Part shown: piece by piece, positions 1 through 10,077 of the stretch
How positions within the stretch are numbered: position 1 is the first letter of the stretch
Layout: the number at the start of each line of letters is the position of its first letter
Assembly: GCA_938045805.1 (NCBI GenBank)
Contig: CALIBL010000002.1
Location: forward strand, 1 to 64,000
Length of the DNA stretch: 64,000 bases
From: an uncultured Rubripirellula sp.
GTDB lineage: Bacteria > Planctomycetota > Planctomycetia > Pirellulales > Pirellulaceae
Reading direction: 5' to 3'
Made by a program: the position numbers and the translations under genes
The notes under the pieces: model-generated
Databases searched by the model: none
Seen by the model: only the letters and a program-made list of their open reading frames with translations
What the model was told of the DNA's origin: nothing

Positions 1-95
1 ACGGAGCGTCGATCGTTCAGTTTGTCTGTTACATACCGCAAAACCTAGGTTGATTCCAAGATAGAACCTGTGTCGGAGTGTAGTTCGATGCCGCT

Positions 96-1172
96 GTGAA
101 GCAACGAAAATCACCTGTGGCATTGATCTTAGGCTCCCGAGGTAACCCCGCAGACTGCGGTGATGACGCTCGGTGGCGGAATCAATGCGTTGGACAGGCA
201 CTCCCCAAAAAAAGTTCCGATCTTGCAACCCTCGCTAGCCCATTGCTACCGTCCCCATTGGCCCTGCAGGAGGAATCGGAGACTTGGGACAACCCCAGCC
301 CCCCCTGCAGTACGAGAATAGGTCCGGCCGGTAGGCCGGTATTTCCCATGCCCACTCGGTACCAACATTCGATTTCAACGACGAACAGTCCGCTCGTACA
401 CAAATCTTTGTATCGGCAAGTTAATAGCGCAAGGTTTTGCGTGTTTCGAATCTCTGCGCTTCTTGTTTTGGTGATTCCGCCGATTTTGACGTCTGGCGGC
501 TGCAGATGGGCAGCAAGTGGACAGAATACCCTCGGTGCACGACTCTACCAGCAGGGTCAATATTCAGCCGCTTTACAACAATTTCAGAAAGTAATTGCGA
601 CCGATCCGGATAATGCGGACGGTTATTACAATTTAGCAGCAACCAACCACCGGCTAGGACTTGAGCAAAAAGATCAAAAAATGCTCAATCAGGCCGAAGC
701 TCTCTACAACCAATGTCTCGACCACGCTCCCAACCATGTTGAGTGCCATCGTGGCCTCGCCGTTCTCCTGATTGACACGGGTCGGCCGGATCGAGCTTTC
801 GCTTTGATGAAGAATTGGGCAAATCAGAATCCCAATTTTTCGGAACCTCGCATCGAGCTCGCACGACTTTACGAAGAAGCCAACAACCCGCAACTCGCCC
901 TGCAATATCTCGAAGACGCGGTTCAGAAAGACGCGAACAATGCTAGAGCTTGGCTGGCGCTGGGACGCCTCCGTGAACAATCAGGTGACTACTCCCAAGC
1001 AATGCAAAACTACCAGCGAAGCCTTGCGATCAATAACCAGCAACCCTTGGCTTGGGAACGACTTGCGAAACTCAATCAACAGAATGCGGGTGCACCCCCC
1101 GTTAATTTGAACAACACAAGAATCGCGGCGCCCAACACTCCATATGGAGGAGGCTTCAATGTTCGATATTGA
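96..1172 (+). CDS. Tetratricopeptide-repeat protein, probable lipoprotein; true start probably downstream of 96
   Basis: TPR-like repeats (LGARLYQQGQYSAALQQFQKVIATDPDNADGYYNLA; AWLALGRLREQSGDYSQAMQNYQRSLAIN). A GTG at 441 gives MFRISALLVLVIPPILTSGGC, which looks like a lipoprotein signal; the region 96-440 is atypical for protein. Confidence 0.75.
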   Translation: MKQRKSPVALILGSRGNPADCGDDARWRNQCVGQALPKKSSDLATLASPLLPSPLALQEESETWDNPSPPCSTRIGPAGRPVFPMPTRYQHSISTTNSPLVHKSLYRQVNSARFCVFRISALLVLVIPPILTSGGCRWAASGQNTLGARLYQQGQYSAALQQFQKVIATDPDNADGYYNLAATNHRLGLEQKDQKMLNQAEALYNQCLDHAPNHVECHRGLAVLLIDTGRPDRAFALMKNWANQNPNFSEPRIELARLYEEANNPQLALQYLEDAVQKDANNARAWLALGRLREQSGDYSQAMQNYQRSLAINNQQPLAWERLAKLNQQNAGAPPVNLNNTRIAAPNTPYGGGFNVRY

Positions 1173-1281
1173 GCCTTTTGCCCGATGCATCAGATCGTCA
1201 TACTCCCAAAAAGCTTGAACCTCTTGCTTCTGATGCAACAAGACACACTTCCAGTTCTCCACCCACACAGATTTACGCTCA

Positions 1282-2907
1282 ATGAAATCGATGGAAAAAA
1301 TCGTGTCGCTGGCAAAGCGACGGGGCTTTTTATTTCAATCCAGTGAAATCTACGGAGGTGTCCAGGGTTTCTGGGACTATGGGCCACTGGGAGTGGAACT
1401 AAAAAGAAACCTCAAAGAAGCGTGGTGGCACGACATGATCGCTGGCCACAACGAACTCAAACTTCAAGAGGGCGCGCCAAGCCAATTTGAAATGGTCGGC
1501 CTCGACTGCACCATCATCATGCATCCGCAAGTGTGGAAATGCAGTGGACACTATGACCTGTTTCACGACCACATGGTGGACTGCCGAGAATCCAAGAAAC
1601 GCTATCGTTTCGATCAAGTTCGCGGCAGGTGGGTTGAATACCAAGACAAAAAGATCTTTGTTGCAACGTTAGCTGATATTGAGCAAGAACTTGAGGAGGT
1701 ACGCCGCCGCGGGATGAAGTTTTTCAAGTTAAGAAACAAAGACGCTGACAAATTAGCGATCGGTGATGAATCGCTAACCATTGACCGGCTTGACTCCACA
1801 CAATCGGTGCTGGCTCCGGACGCAAAAACGTTGGACACTCTGACCGAACCCAGGGAGTTCAATCTTATGTTTAAAACGACCTTGGGCGCACTAGGCGGCG
1901 AAGATGACGCGACATTCCTTCGCCCAGAGACTGCCCAAGGCATCTTTGTGAATTTCAAGAATGTTCTTGATAGCAGCCGCGTAAAAGTACCGTTCGGAAT
2001 TGGGCAGGTAGGTAAAAGTTTTCGAAATGAAATCACTCCGCGAAACTTCACCTTTAGGTCGCGTGAGTTCGAACAAATGGAGATTGAGTTCTTCTGCCAC
2101 CCAGATCACTCCAGCCAATGGTATCGATACTGGAGAGATCGTCGCCTTGCGTGGTACACAAAACTGGGGCTCGCCAGTGACTCTTTGATCATGCGTGAAC
2201 ATCATGTCGAAGAACTAGCTCACTACAGCATTGGAACTGCCGACATTGAATATGCCTTCCCTTTTTTACCAGAGGGTGAGTATGGGGAGCTCGAAGGAAT
2301 CGCGCATCGAGGTGACTTTGATCTTCGTAGCCACATGGAGGGGAAACTGGACCCAAACACTCCAAAAGGTCAGCGAATGGAAGTGGAACTCGGCGAAAAT
2401 GGCAAACCCAAGCATCGCGGTTCGGGCAAAGACCTTACATACCGAGACGAACTCACCAACGAAAAGTTCGTCCCACACGTCATTGAACCCTCTGCTGGTG
2501 CTGATCGAGGTGTTCTCGCTTTTCTATGCGAAGCGTTCACCGAGGATGAAGCACCGGATGACAAAGGGAATCTACAAACCAGAACCGTAATGAAACTGCA
2601 TCCTCGACTAGCACCGGTAAAAGCTGCTGTCTTTCCCTTGGTGAAAAAAGATGGCATGCCCGAAGTTGCAAAAGAGATATACGGTGAGCTGAAACAGAAA
2701 TTCACGACATTCTATGACGAGAAGGGAGCCGTCGGGAGACGCTATCGTCGGCAGGACGAAGCAGGAACACCTTTCTGCATTACGGTAGATACGGATTCAC
2801 TTCAAGATAAAACGGTCACGATTCGTGATCGAGATACGCTCGAGCAGTGGAGAGTAAAAATTGACGACGTTGCTGATGAGATCAGTGACAGAATCAACCA
2901 ATCCTGA
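1282..2907 (+). CDS. glyS: Glycine--tRNA ligase (alpha2 class II type)
   Basis: KRRGFLFQSSEIYGGVQGFWDYGPLGVELKRNLK, FLRPETAQGIFVNFKNV, RNEITPRNFTFRSREFEQMEIEFF motifs. Confidence 0.96.
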   Translation: MKSMEKIVSLAKRRGFLFQSSEIYGGVQGFWDYGPLGVELKRNLKEAWWHDMIAGHNELKLQEGAPSQFEMVGLDCTIIMHPQVWKCSGHYDLFHDHMVDCRESKKRYRFDQVRGRWVEYQDKKIFVATLADIEQELEEVRRRGMKFFKLRNKDADKLAIGDESLTIDRLDSTQSVLAPDAKTLDTLTEPREFNLMFKTTLGALGGEDDATFLRPETAQGIFVNFKNVLDSSRVKVPFGIGQVGKSFRNEITPRNFTFRSREFEQMEIEFFCHPDHSSQWYRYWRDRRLAWYTKLGLASDSLIMREHHVEELAHYSIGTADIEYAFPFLPEGEYGELEGIAHRGDFDLRSHMEGKLDPNTPKGQRMEVELGENGKPKHRGSGKDLTYRDELTNEKFVPHVIEPSAGADRGVLAFLCEAFTEDEAPDDKGNLQTRTVMKLHPRLAPVKAAVFPLVKKDGMPEVAKEIYGELKQKFTTFYDEKGAVGRRYRRQDEAGTPFCITVDTDSLQDKTVTIRDRDTLEQWRVKIDDVADEISDRINQS

Positions 2908-2959
2908 GAGCTTGGTGCTTTACAGTAAACGGCTTGACTGAATCCGCAAAATCTTTTTC

Positions 2960-4429
2960 TCAGCTCATAAGCATTTTCGCGAACCAGCCCTGCTTGGGCT
3001 TGGGTTGACTTTCAAGAAAATCCCATCCCTCCGCTCGGGCCAAACTAGCGACTGCATTGCGACCACTAATCACCGCTCCCTCCATCGTTGAAGGCCATCC
3101 GGTCGCTGTCCAATCCCCTGCTAGGTGAAAGCAGGGCAGGGCAGTGCGAGACTTTGGACGAATTTTTTCCACCTCCGGATGACAAACAATCACCGCTCGC
3201 GGATCGTTAACCATGCGACTGGAAACCAACTGCGCATCACGACATGGTGGCAGTAATTCTCGCAGTTCCTCCAATACAATTCTTTGAAGCTCATCCTTCC
3301 GAAGATGCTTCCAGTGCTGCGATCCACTAATCACGACTTGGTAGTAGTGGTGAACTGAGCCAGTTTGATCAGTTGCAGAGTGAAGGATTGGTTTGGATTG
3401 CCAAGTTGGCTTAAAAACCCATTGCGTCGCAGTACCGACCGAAATCAAATGGGACCAATCGCCTATCGAACGATCAAACCACAAATGAATGCCCGTGATG
3501 GACGAAGTCGGCAGATCAGCAACGGTACTAAGATGACAGAGCTCAGGAATAGCTTCCGTCAGCTTACCGACCTGATGCCACGGAACTGCTGCGATCACAT
3601 GATCTGCCTCATAAATAGCCCCAGCCTTGGTGACTACCCTGAAAGCAGATTGATGCTGTTCAATCCGTTCAACAAGACTACCAAAATGAATTTGTACACC
3701 CAACCTTTGGAGACATCTCACCAGTTCGACACCGAAGATTTCAGACAATGGCGCGCGTGGAATCCATAAATCAGATGCGTTTTGATGGCGAGCGAACCCA
3801 TCGACAAATAAGTGTCGCAACGAGGCCATAGAAATATTCTCTGTCGTGTCCCCTAAGGCACTCGAGGCAAACACATCCCAGAACAGTTCGATTGAAGCTT
3901 TTGATTGCCCATGTGCAATCAGCCAGTTCCTTGCCCTCACATCCTCTCCCCAATCACCACCGCTCCGACGAATAATCTTCCACATCGCCAGCTGGATTTG
4001 AAATCGATGATGAATCGGAAGGAACGGCAAGCGCCACAAGACTGGCAATTGATGAAGTGGAGCCGGTAGCCACCTCCATGTCTTGACATGACGCGTTGGA
4101 AATCCTCGGGATACGAATTGTAAGTTTGAAGACACATCCCAATGCGATTCAAGATTGCATCGATGCATCAGACCCAAGAAATTCGTACAACAGCCCATCG
4201 CAACGTGCTGGCAATAGTCCACCGTCATCTTCATGGCAGGATCTTGAAACGACCCAACCCGGCCGCCAGCACTTTGCCTTCCCTCCAAGACCGAGACCTC
4301 AACCGATGAACCAAAATACCGGATCAAAGCCTCACTAGCGGCAAGTCCAGCAAGCCCAGCACCAATCACCACAATCTTACGCCGAGCGGGTGTCTGATTA
4401 CTCCCAACCGCCTGACCACTCGCATCCAT
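2960..4429 (-). CDS. hpnE: Hydroxysqualene dehydroxylase (HpnE-like FAD-dependent amine oxidase family)
   Basis: N-terminal IVVIGAGLAGLAASEAL...VSVLEGRQSAGGRVGSF dinucleotide-binding motif; C-terminal FHLAGDWTATGWPSTMEGAVISGR; lies downstream of two squalene/phytoene synthase-family genes. Confidence 0.88.
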   Translation of the reverse strand: MDASGQAVGSNQTPARRKIVVIGAGLAGLAASEALIRYFGSSVEVSVLEGRQSAGGRVGSFQDPAMKMTVDYCQHVAMGCCTNFLGLMHRCNLESHWDVSSNLQFVSRGFPTRHVKTWRWLPAPLHQLPVLWRLPFLPIHHRFQIQLAMWKIIRRSGGDWGEDVRARNWLIAHGQSKASIELFWDVFASSALGDTTENISMASLRHLFVDGFARHQNASDLWIPRAPLSEIFGVELVRCLQRLGVQIHFGSLVERIEQHQSAFRVVTKAGAIYEADHVIAAVPWHQVGKLTEAIPELCHLSTVADLPTSSITGIHLWFDRSIGDWSHLISVGTATQWVFKPTWQSKPILHSATDQTGSVHHYYQVVISGSQHWKHLRKDELQRIVLEELRELLPPCRDAQLVSSRMVNDPRAVIVCHPEVEKIRPKSRTALPCFHLAGDWTATGWPSTMEGAVISGRNAVASLARAEGWDFLESQPKPKQGWFAKMLMS

Positions 4430-5418
4430 CAGCGACCCATCCCCCGCACATCACACAACTCCTGCGGTGGAACAGAAAGACGAGCAAACAATGACGGCAC
4501 AAAATGATGCAGCGCTAGGTTAAATTGGGTGCGAAATGGCAACCCAACACGATGAGAGATCACCTTCATTGGTTCGTCCCGAATCTGCTGCAGCAACGCA
4601 CGATAGGTCCGCCACATCATGCTGAACATTCGACGCCCATCAGGATGCAGACACGACCATACTTCCCAACCCGATCGATAGAGTTCCTCGGCTCTTTCAA
4701 CTTCCTCGAGAATCAAACATCGCAAGCGATCATCGCGACGGGGCGCGAGTAAATCATCTTCACTCAAACCATGCCTCTCGTAGTGCTGTCGGGGAAGATA
4801 AATACGTCCCCGCTCAGAGTCCTCGAGGATGTCACGTAGGATATTCGTCAACTGAAATGCGATACCGCAATCAATTGCTGCTTGAGAAGGCAGTTCCCCA
4901 TCATGTTCCCATATATGAAGGCAGGCTAGGCCAACGGCTGAAGCGACCAGGTAACAATAATGTTCGACCTGTTCATAAGTATCAAAACGCGTTTTCTGTT
5001 GATCCGCCATCACGCCATCGATAATTTCTAGAAAATAACGCGATGGTATTGAGAACTTCAACGCCGCATGTTGAAGAGCTGGAAAGATTTCGCCTGCATG
5101 ATGAATCATTTCACTTGTTTGATCACCGCAATTGAAATCCACAACCAGTTGCTTTAGATCTTGAATGTTGGAACCCAAGCTAATTTGAGTTGCACCTCTC
5201 CACCAATTCAGACGAAGAGTTCTCATCTTCACCGGCAAGTGCGAATCACCAAGATCATCAGTCACTCTCGCGAATGCGTATAGGGCAAACATCGCCGCTC
5301 GCTTCTCGGCTGGCAGCAACAAGAATGACCGCGAAAAATTACTACCACTTCGCTTTGCAATCTTGCGACATTTTCGATAGCTTTCGGGAATAGAAATCAC
5401 GGCAAAATTTTTTCGCAA
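4429..5418 (-). CDS. hpnD: Presqualene diphosphate synthase (squalene/phytoene synthase family, HpnD)
   Basis: FALYAFARVTDDLGD and AFQLTNILRDILEDSERGRIYLPRQ, the two Asp-rich motifs of the family. Confidence 0.88.
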   Translation of the reverse strand: MRKNFAVISIPESYRKCRKIAKRSGSNFSRSFLLLPAEKRAAMFALYAFARVTDDLGDSHLPVKMRTLRLNWWRGATQISLGSNIQDLKQLVVDFNCGDQTSEMIHHAGEIFPALQHAALKFSIPSRYFLEIIDGVMADQQKTRFDTYEQVEHYCYLVASAVGLACLHIWEHDGELPSQAAIDCGIAFQLTNILRDILEDSERGRIYLPRQHYERHGLSEDDLLAPRRDDRLRCLILEEVERAEELYRSGWEVWSCLHPDGRRMFSMMWRTYRALLQQIRDEPMKVISHRVGLPFRTQFNLALHHFVPSLFARLSVPPQELCDVRGMGR

Positions 5419-5492
5419 TTACTGAGCAATCTGAAGCCTAGGAAACTGACACCATCGCATGAGGTTTCTTCTAAATACAATGCTAAACTTGA

Positions 5493-6449
5493 TTAGAAAA
5501 AATTAAGCGTTGCTCGCGTGAGAAACCAAAACTGCCGCAACTTGCTAACGCGAGCTTTAGATGTCCATACATCGTAATCATTTTTCTCAATGACTCGTAA
5601 CACTTCTAACCCTCCCGCAATGAAAAGGGTAACGGTCCGCGCGAACCAAGGGGGAACTTCATCGATCAAACCAAACCCCGCGTCAAAATAGCTTCTCGCT
5701 GATTCACATCTTGACCGCACCAAGCAGGCCAAGGCTTTTTGGTTAGCTTGGCATGTCAAGTCAGATAGATCCACTGAATACTGACTCAACTCATCTTGCG
5801 GCAAATAGATCCTGCCGCGATGAAAGTCACTTCTAATATCTTGCAAAAAATTGACCAACTGCAGGCCGGTACAAATCGAATCAGATAATTTTTTGGCGAG
5901 CTGTGAATTTACACCTGCCAACTGGAGCAGTAGCCTGCCGACCGGATTCGCGGAGAACTTGCAATAACTAAGTAACTCGTCCTCCGTCTCATACGAAGAT
6001 CTTTTCTGATCCATTTTGAAAGCTGCAAGCAAATCAAAAAATGGCTGTTGGTCCAATTCGTATCGTCGTATCGTATCGCGAAGACCGATGAAAAGAAATC
6101 GTTCGGGCTCCACATCGTGATCACCTGATGTGAAGACCGCTTTTAGATCCCGCTCCATTGAACCAAGCCCAGCCAATGCTTGCTCCTTCGTGGGCGAATC
6201 ATCAGCAAGGTCATCTGCAACACGACAAAATGCATAGATATCGTAAAAAGGCTGATGCAGGTGTCGTGGCAACAAAAATGATGTCACGAGAAAATTCTCG
6301 TAATGACTGCGTGCCAATCGGCGGTTTGAAGCGCGGGACCGCTGAAGCAAGGCTCGATGAGCTATTTCCGGTTCGACCGTCACCCCGTTAGACGACCTTC
6401 CCAAATGGCGGTTATGCTGAACGTTCGGCATGCGTATGATTTCTCCCAC
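5493..6449 (-). CDS. hpnC: Hydroxysqualene synthase (squalene/phytoene synthase family, HpnC)
   Basis: YDIYAFCRVADDLADDS and GLQLVNFLQDIRSDFHRGRIYLPQDEL motifs; first of three same-strand genes with hpnD and hpnE. Confidence 0.87.
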   Translation of the reverse strand: MGEIIRMPNVQHNRHLGRSSNGVTVEPEIAHRALLQRSRASNRRLARSHYENFLVTSFLLPRHLHQPFYDIYAFCRVADDLADDSPTKEQALAGLGSMERDLKAVFTSGDHDVEPERFLFIGLRDTIRRYELDQQPFFDLLAAFKMDQKRSSYETEDELLSYCKFSANPVGRLLLQLAGVNSQLAKKLSDSICTGLQLVNFLQDIRSDFHRGRIYLPQDELSQYSVDLSDLTCQANQKALACLVRSRCESARSYFDAGFGLIDEVPPWFARTVTLFIAGGLEVLRVIEKNDYDVWTSKARVSKLRQFWFLTRATLNFF

Positions 6450-6527
6450 GGCACCAGAAGATCGATTGACGATCTCACTGCCTTGATATTGTTCCCCCTC
6501 ATCAGCTCACTTGACGGTCTATCTCCG

Positions 6528-7466
6528 ATGAAGATTACCCTCGCTGCTCCTCGCGGTTTCTGTGCCGGAGTCAACATGGCGATTCAGTCGCTTGACCTTA
6601 CCTTACAGAAATTTGGCGCGCCGGTTTATGTTTATCACGAAATTGTCCACAACCAATATGTTGTCAATGAATTCAAGGACAAAGGAGCGATCTTCGTTGA
6701 TGAGATAGACGAGATACCTGACGGTTCCACACTGCTTTTCTCGGCTCATGGCGTTTCGCCAGAGATACGTGACGCAGCTAGAGCAAAAAACCTACACGCT
6801 TTTGATGCAACCTGCCCGCTCGTGACCAAGGTCCATCTTGAAGCCATCAAGTACGCAAAAGAAGGGTACACGATCTTACTCATCGGTCACGAAGGACACG
6901 ACGAAGTCATCGGCACGATGGGTGAGGCACCCAAGGCAATTATCTTGGTTGAAGATGAAGCTGCCGTGAACGACCTGAATATTCCTAGCGATGCCAAACT
7001 TGCCTATCTAACACAAACCACCCTCAGTGTTGATGATGCGAATCGAATCATCAACGAACTACGGAAGCGATTCCCCAACATCGAGAGTCCTCCAAAAGAA
7101 GACATTTGTTACGCGACTCAAAATCGCCAAGAAGCTGTAAGAAAACTAAGTGAAGATGTCGATGCGGTCATCATTTTGGGGAGTCAAAACAGTAGCAACA
7201 GCCAAAGGCTACGCGAACTCGGTGCCGAAAACGGCACTCCAGCATATCTTATCGATGGTCCAGAAGATCTTAATCCGAATGATTTTTCCGAACACATGAA
7301 GATATTGATCTCTGCTGGAGCAAGCGCACCGGAATCAGTTGTGCAAGCCACGATTGAATGGCTCAAGCAGAATTTTTCGGGGGAAGTTGAAGAGCAAACA
7401 ATCAGGGAGGAATCGGTTCGTTTTCCACTACCCAAAAATTTACGAACGATTCAACCCAAGCCGTAA
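6528..7466 (+). CDS. ispH: 4-hydroxy-3-methylbut-2-enyl diphosphate reductase
   Basis: MKITLAAPRGFCAGVNMAI start, VYVYHEIVHNQYVV, SAHGVSPEIRDAA, FDATCPLVTKVH. The ORF track begins at 6357, but ATG 6528 matches the family N-terminus. Confidence 0.95.
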   Translation: MKITLAAPRGFCAGVNMAIQSLDLTLQKFGAPVYVYHEIVHNQYVVNEFKDKGAIFVDEIDEIPDGSTLLFSAHGVSPEIRDAARAKNLHAFDATCPLVTKVHLEAIKYAKEGYTILLIGHEGHDEVIGTMGEAPKAIILVEDEAAVNDLNIPSDAKLAYLTQTTLSVDDANRIINELRKRFPNIESPPKEDICYATQNRQEAVRKLSEDVDAVIILGSQNSSNSQRLRELGAENGTPAYLIDGPEDLNPNDFSEHMKILISAGASAPESVVQATIEWLKQNFSGEVEEQTIREESVRFPLPKNLRTIQPKP

Positions 7467-7473
7467 ATTTCTG

Positions 7474-7507
7474 GCTGAGGTTTTCTGCAAGGCAATTCAA
7501 CCTCAGC
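7474..7507. other. Stem-loop between convergent genes (ispH and the DUF1080 gene), possible terminator
   Basis: Perfect 9-nt inverted repeat GCTGAGGTT ... AACCTCAGC with a 16-nt loop, 7 nt after the ispH stop; no clear T-run. Confidence 0.5.
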
Positions 7508-7514
7508 AAGACGG

Positions 7515-8855
7515 TTAGTTTAGAGGACGAATTTTCAATTGCTGAAACAACGCATCCGTTCCAGGATCGTGACCTTGAATCATAATCGTGCCAGCTTCGA
7601 GACGCTTACCACGTCGCGGATTTTCGTTTAACTCGCGATCATCGGTCCAACCACTCACCTGAACCCCATTAACCCACGCAGCCATGCTCGGACCTTGAAC
7701 CTGAAGCAAAATCGTGGCCCACTTATCAGTTTCCCCAGCAATTAAACGAGCGTCCTGACGCCGAAAAATCCCCCCAGCGCCGCAATCCGCTGGCACGAGC
7801 GAATTTTCTTCACTGGAGTAGTTACTGACTTGACACTCGTACCCCATCATTTTATCCCCGGGGATACAGCGGAAAAAAATCCCTGAATTCATCTCGGGGG
7901 TTGGCAATTTATACTGTGCTAACAAAACGAAATCACCAAATAGCTCCTGTGTTTCAATTTGTCCGCTACCCCCCTGAACATGCATCGCGCCTGACTCGGT
8001 TACGGAGAAAACCGCTTCCATTTCGGGGTACTGCTTCCAAGCCGACAATTTTTTGTCGAGAAGGTCACTCAAGCCCAGGGGCCTAATCTTTACCTTCCGA
8101 AATTCAACCTTTCCCTGATTATATTGCAAGCCTATTTGCCCGCTTTGCGGTGATTGTTCATCTTGATACTGACAAACCTCGACTCCATCAATTTGAATAA
8201 CGATCTCATCGCTTTGATGGACGATTCGCATCGTGCGCCACGCATCAGCATCATTTGCATTAGGAACGTTTGTCGCGGCCTTGCGTTCGACTAAGCTACC
8301 GGTTGAAAAAGGATGACTTTCTGGCGCGATGTTTACCTCGTAGCAATCTTTGGTGATATCACCAGGCTCCGGTGAAGCACTAAGAAAAATCCCGCTATTG
8401 GTTAACTCATCTGCTCGGTATTCAACCACTAACTCATAGTGATCCCATTTCATCGCTGTGCACAGTAAGCTTTTTTCTCCCTGATCCACCACGAGTAAAC
8501 CATCCTCGACTCTGAAGTTTGCTTGGCCTTGATGATGCCAACCGAAGAGAGTCACACCGTCAAAAAGATTAACCCACCCCTCGGCACACTCTTGCTCTGA
8601 AAGTCGCCGTTCCAATAAAGCAACCCGGTCAGGTCCATCCTCGTTTTGGTTCGAAGCCTCGGACTGAGGCGAATCCTCATCGGATTGAACCTGAGCTTGC
8701 ACGGAAGTGACTTGCTCATTATCACGCGGAGAACCACATCCGATAAAAGCAAAGAGTGAAGAAAAAAGTAGAAGGTTCGCAGAAGAACAATACCGGCCTC
8801 TAGCTATCGGATTACTCACAGGACGCGACCCAAAACACTCGATTACATTACACAT
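7515..8855 (-). CDS. Secreted/lipoprotein with two DUF1080 (3-keto-disaccharide hydrolase-like, LamG-type) domains
   Basis: WVNLFDGVTLFGWHHQGQANFRVEDGLLVV ... ELTNSGIFLSASPEPGD and a second copy ...PTPEMNSGIFFRCIPGDKMMGYECQV; LLLFSSLFAFIGCGS lipobox-like. ATG at 8855 chosen over the 8954 ORF start because it overlaps the upstream stop. Confidence 0.8.
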   Translation of the reverse strand: MCNVIECFGSRPVSNPIARGRYCSSANLLLFSSLFAFIGCGSPRDNEQVTSVQAQVQSDEDSPQSEASNQNEDGPDRVALLERRLSEQECAEGWVNLFDGVTLFGWHHQGQANFRVEDGLLVVDQGEKSLLCTAMKWDHYELVVEYRADELTNSGIFLSASPEPGDITKDCYEVNIAPESHPFSTGSLVERKAATNVPNANDADAWRTMRIVHQSDEIVIQIDGVEVCQYQDEQSPQSGQIGLQYNQGKVEFRKVKIRPLGLSDLLDKKLSAWKQYPEMEAVFSVTESGAMHVQGGSGQIETQELFGDFVLLAQYKLPTPEMNSGIFFRCIPGDKMMGYECQVSNYSSEENSLVPADCGAGGIFRRQDARLIAGETDKWATILLQVQGPSMAAWVNGVQVSGWTDDRELNENPRRGKRLEAGTIMIQGHDPGTDALFQQLKIRPLN

Positions 8856-10077
8856 ATTGATACGTCTCGAAATACTCCGACCAAGCCTCTCGGATGAGTT
8901 CTTCTTGTTCCTGAGGCAATCGATGCTGATTGGTTTGATAACTTCGGTGCTCATTCTCTACCCACGATTCAATCAAGGGCCTGACGGAATCAAAATCTCC
9001 TAAGCGAAGATCACCGTAGATCCCTTCAAGTGTCTTGACGGGTGCAGCGGTTAGGTCTTCGTAACGCACATCAATAATCCTGCCCGGGTCGATCATCTTT
9101 CGCTGCTCATGAAATGCACGATACATCCGCTGCAGACAATGAATCACGTACTCTTCGATTCCCCGGTGATGAGGTTGCTGCAAAGCTTGAACCTCGTCGA
9201 GTCCTTGCCACAAACGACAGGTGGATGGAAAAATCGATCTTGGATCTCTGGAGATGTGGATGAACTTCGCGTCAGGAAATTCTTTTGCTAACCATCCAAC
9301 TCTTCCAGTATGAGTTGGACTCTTAATAATCAATGGACGCTGCGTCGAAACACTCACCCCGAGGAGGAACTGACGCAGTGCGTCGAGCCATTGCTGAATT
9401 GCTTCCGGGCTGACTGATTCAAAATCCAAATAGTCGCTATCAACCGGTTCCTGATTTGGGAATGCCATTCGACGATATGGTGAAGGTAATCCCAAGGTTA
9501 AAAGTGCAAACTCATCCTCCTGTGGACGATCCCAGCCTGTCGCCATATTGTCGATGGGACGCTTGCCAGGCAACAACCAACCACAGAAGCGACGAAAAAA
9601 CCATTCCGACACAAGGAAATGATGCGGAGAAAAACACTGATAGGTGGAAGGACTACTCAACCGCTCATCCTTCACCATTAGCTCGTGCAGCAAGGTGGTA
9701 CCACTCCGCCAATGCCCAACAATGAACACAGGGGGGCCGTGCATTTCCGCAGACTTTAGCTTGCTCGAAAAAAGAAGTTTCTGAATCCCTGCCAAGGTTG
9801 CATTAAATGGAGTCGTGGCGGTGACTCCGAATGCAAGTGGGAAGCGAGTGGGGTGCACTTTGAACCGTGAGCTTGCCAATAATTTGAACCATGTTTTCGG
9901 CAACATACCATGCCAAAAACGCGGAGCATAAAATGGATAACTATGAAAACCTCGATTGCGTTTGGTCTGCGACTTGATCTGATTGGTCTCGACCGATTCC
10001 GTGGAAACAGTTTGCTCCCCAGAGGATAAGCTGCCCGCGGGAGCAGCATCTTGACTGTGAGATTGTTCTTCCATCAA
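8848..10077 (-). CDS. Sulfotransferase family protein
   Basis: PPVFIVGHWRSGTTLLHELM (PAPS 5'-loop) and FIHISRDPRSIFPSTCRLW (3'-phosphate binding motif). Confidence 0.85.
   Translation of the reverse strand: MMEEQSHSQDAAPAGSLSSGEQTVSTESVETNQIKSQTKRNRGFHSYPFYAPRFWHGMLPKTWFKLLASSRFKVHPTRFPLAFGVTATTPFNATLAGIQKLLFSSKLKSAEMHGPPVFIVGHWRSGTTLLHELMVKDERLSSPSTYQCFSPHHFLVSEWFFRRFCGWLLPGKRPIDNMATGWDRPQEDEFALLTLGLPSPYRRMAFPNQEPVDSDYLDFESVSPEAIQQWLDALRQFLLGVSVSTQRPLIIKSPTHTGRVGWLAKEFPDAKFIHISRDPRSIFPSTCRLWQGLDEVQALQQPHHRGIEEYVIHCLQRMYRAFHEQRKMIDPGRIIDVRYEDLTAAPVKTLEGIYGDLRLGDFDSVRPLIESWVENEHRSYQTNQHRLPQEQEELIREAWSEYFETYQYV

Noticed and set aside
1614-2051. 145-aa ORF on the - strand
   Set aside because: Antisense to glyS, which is strongly supported; no family motif.
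3365-3769. 134-aa ORF on the + strand
   Set aside because: Antisense to hpnE; no signal of function.
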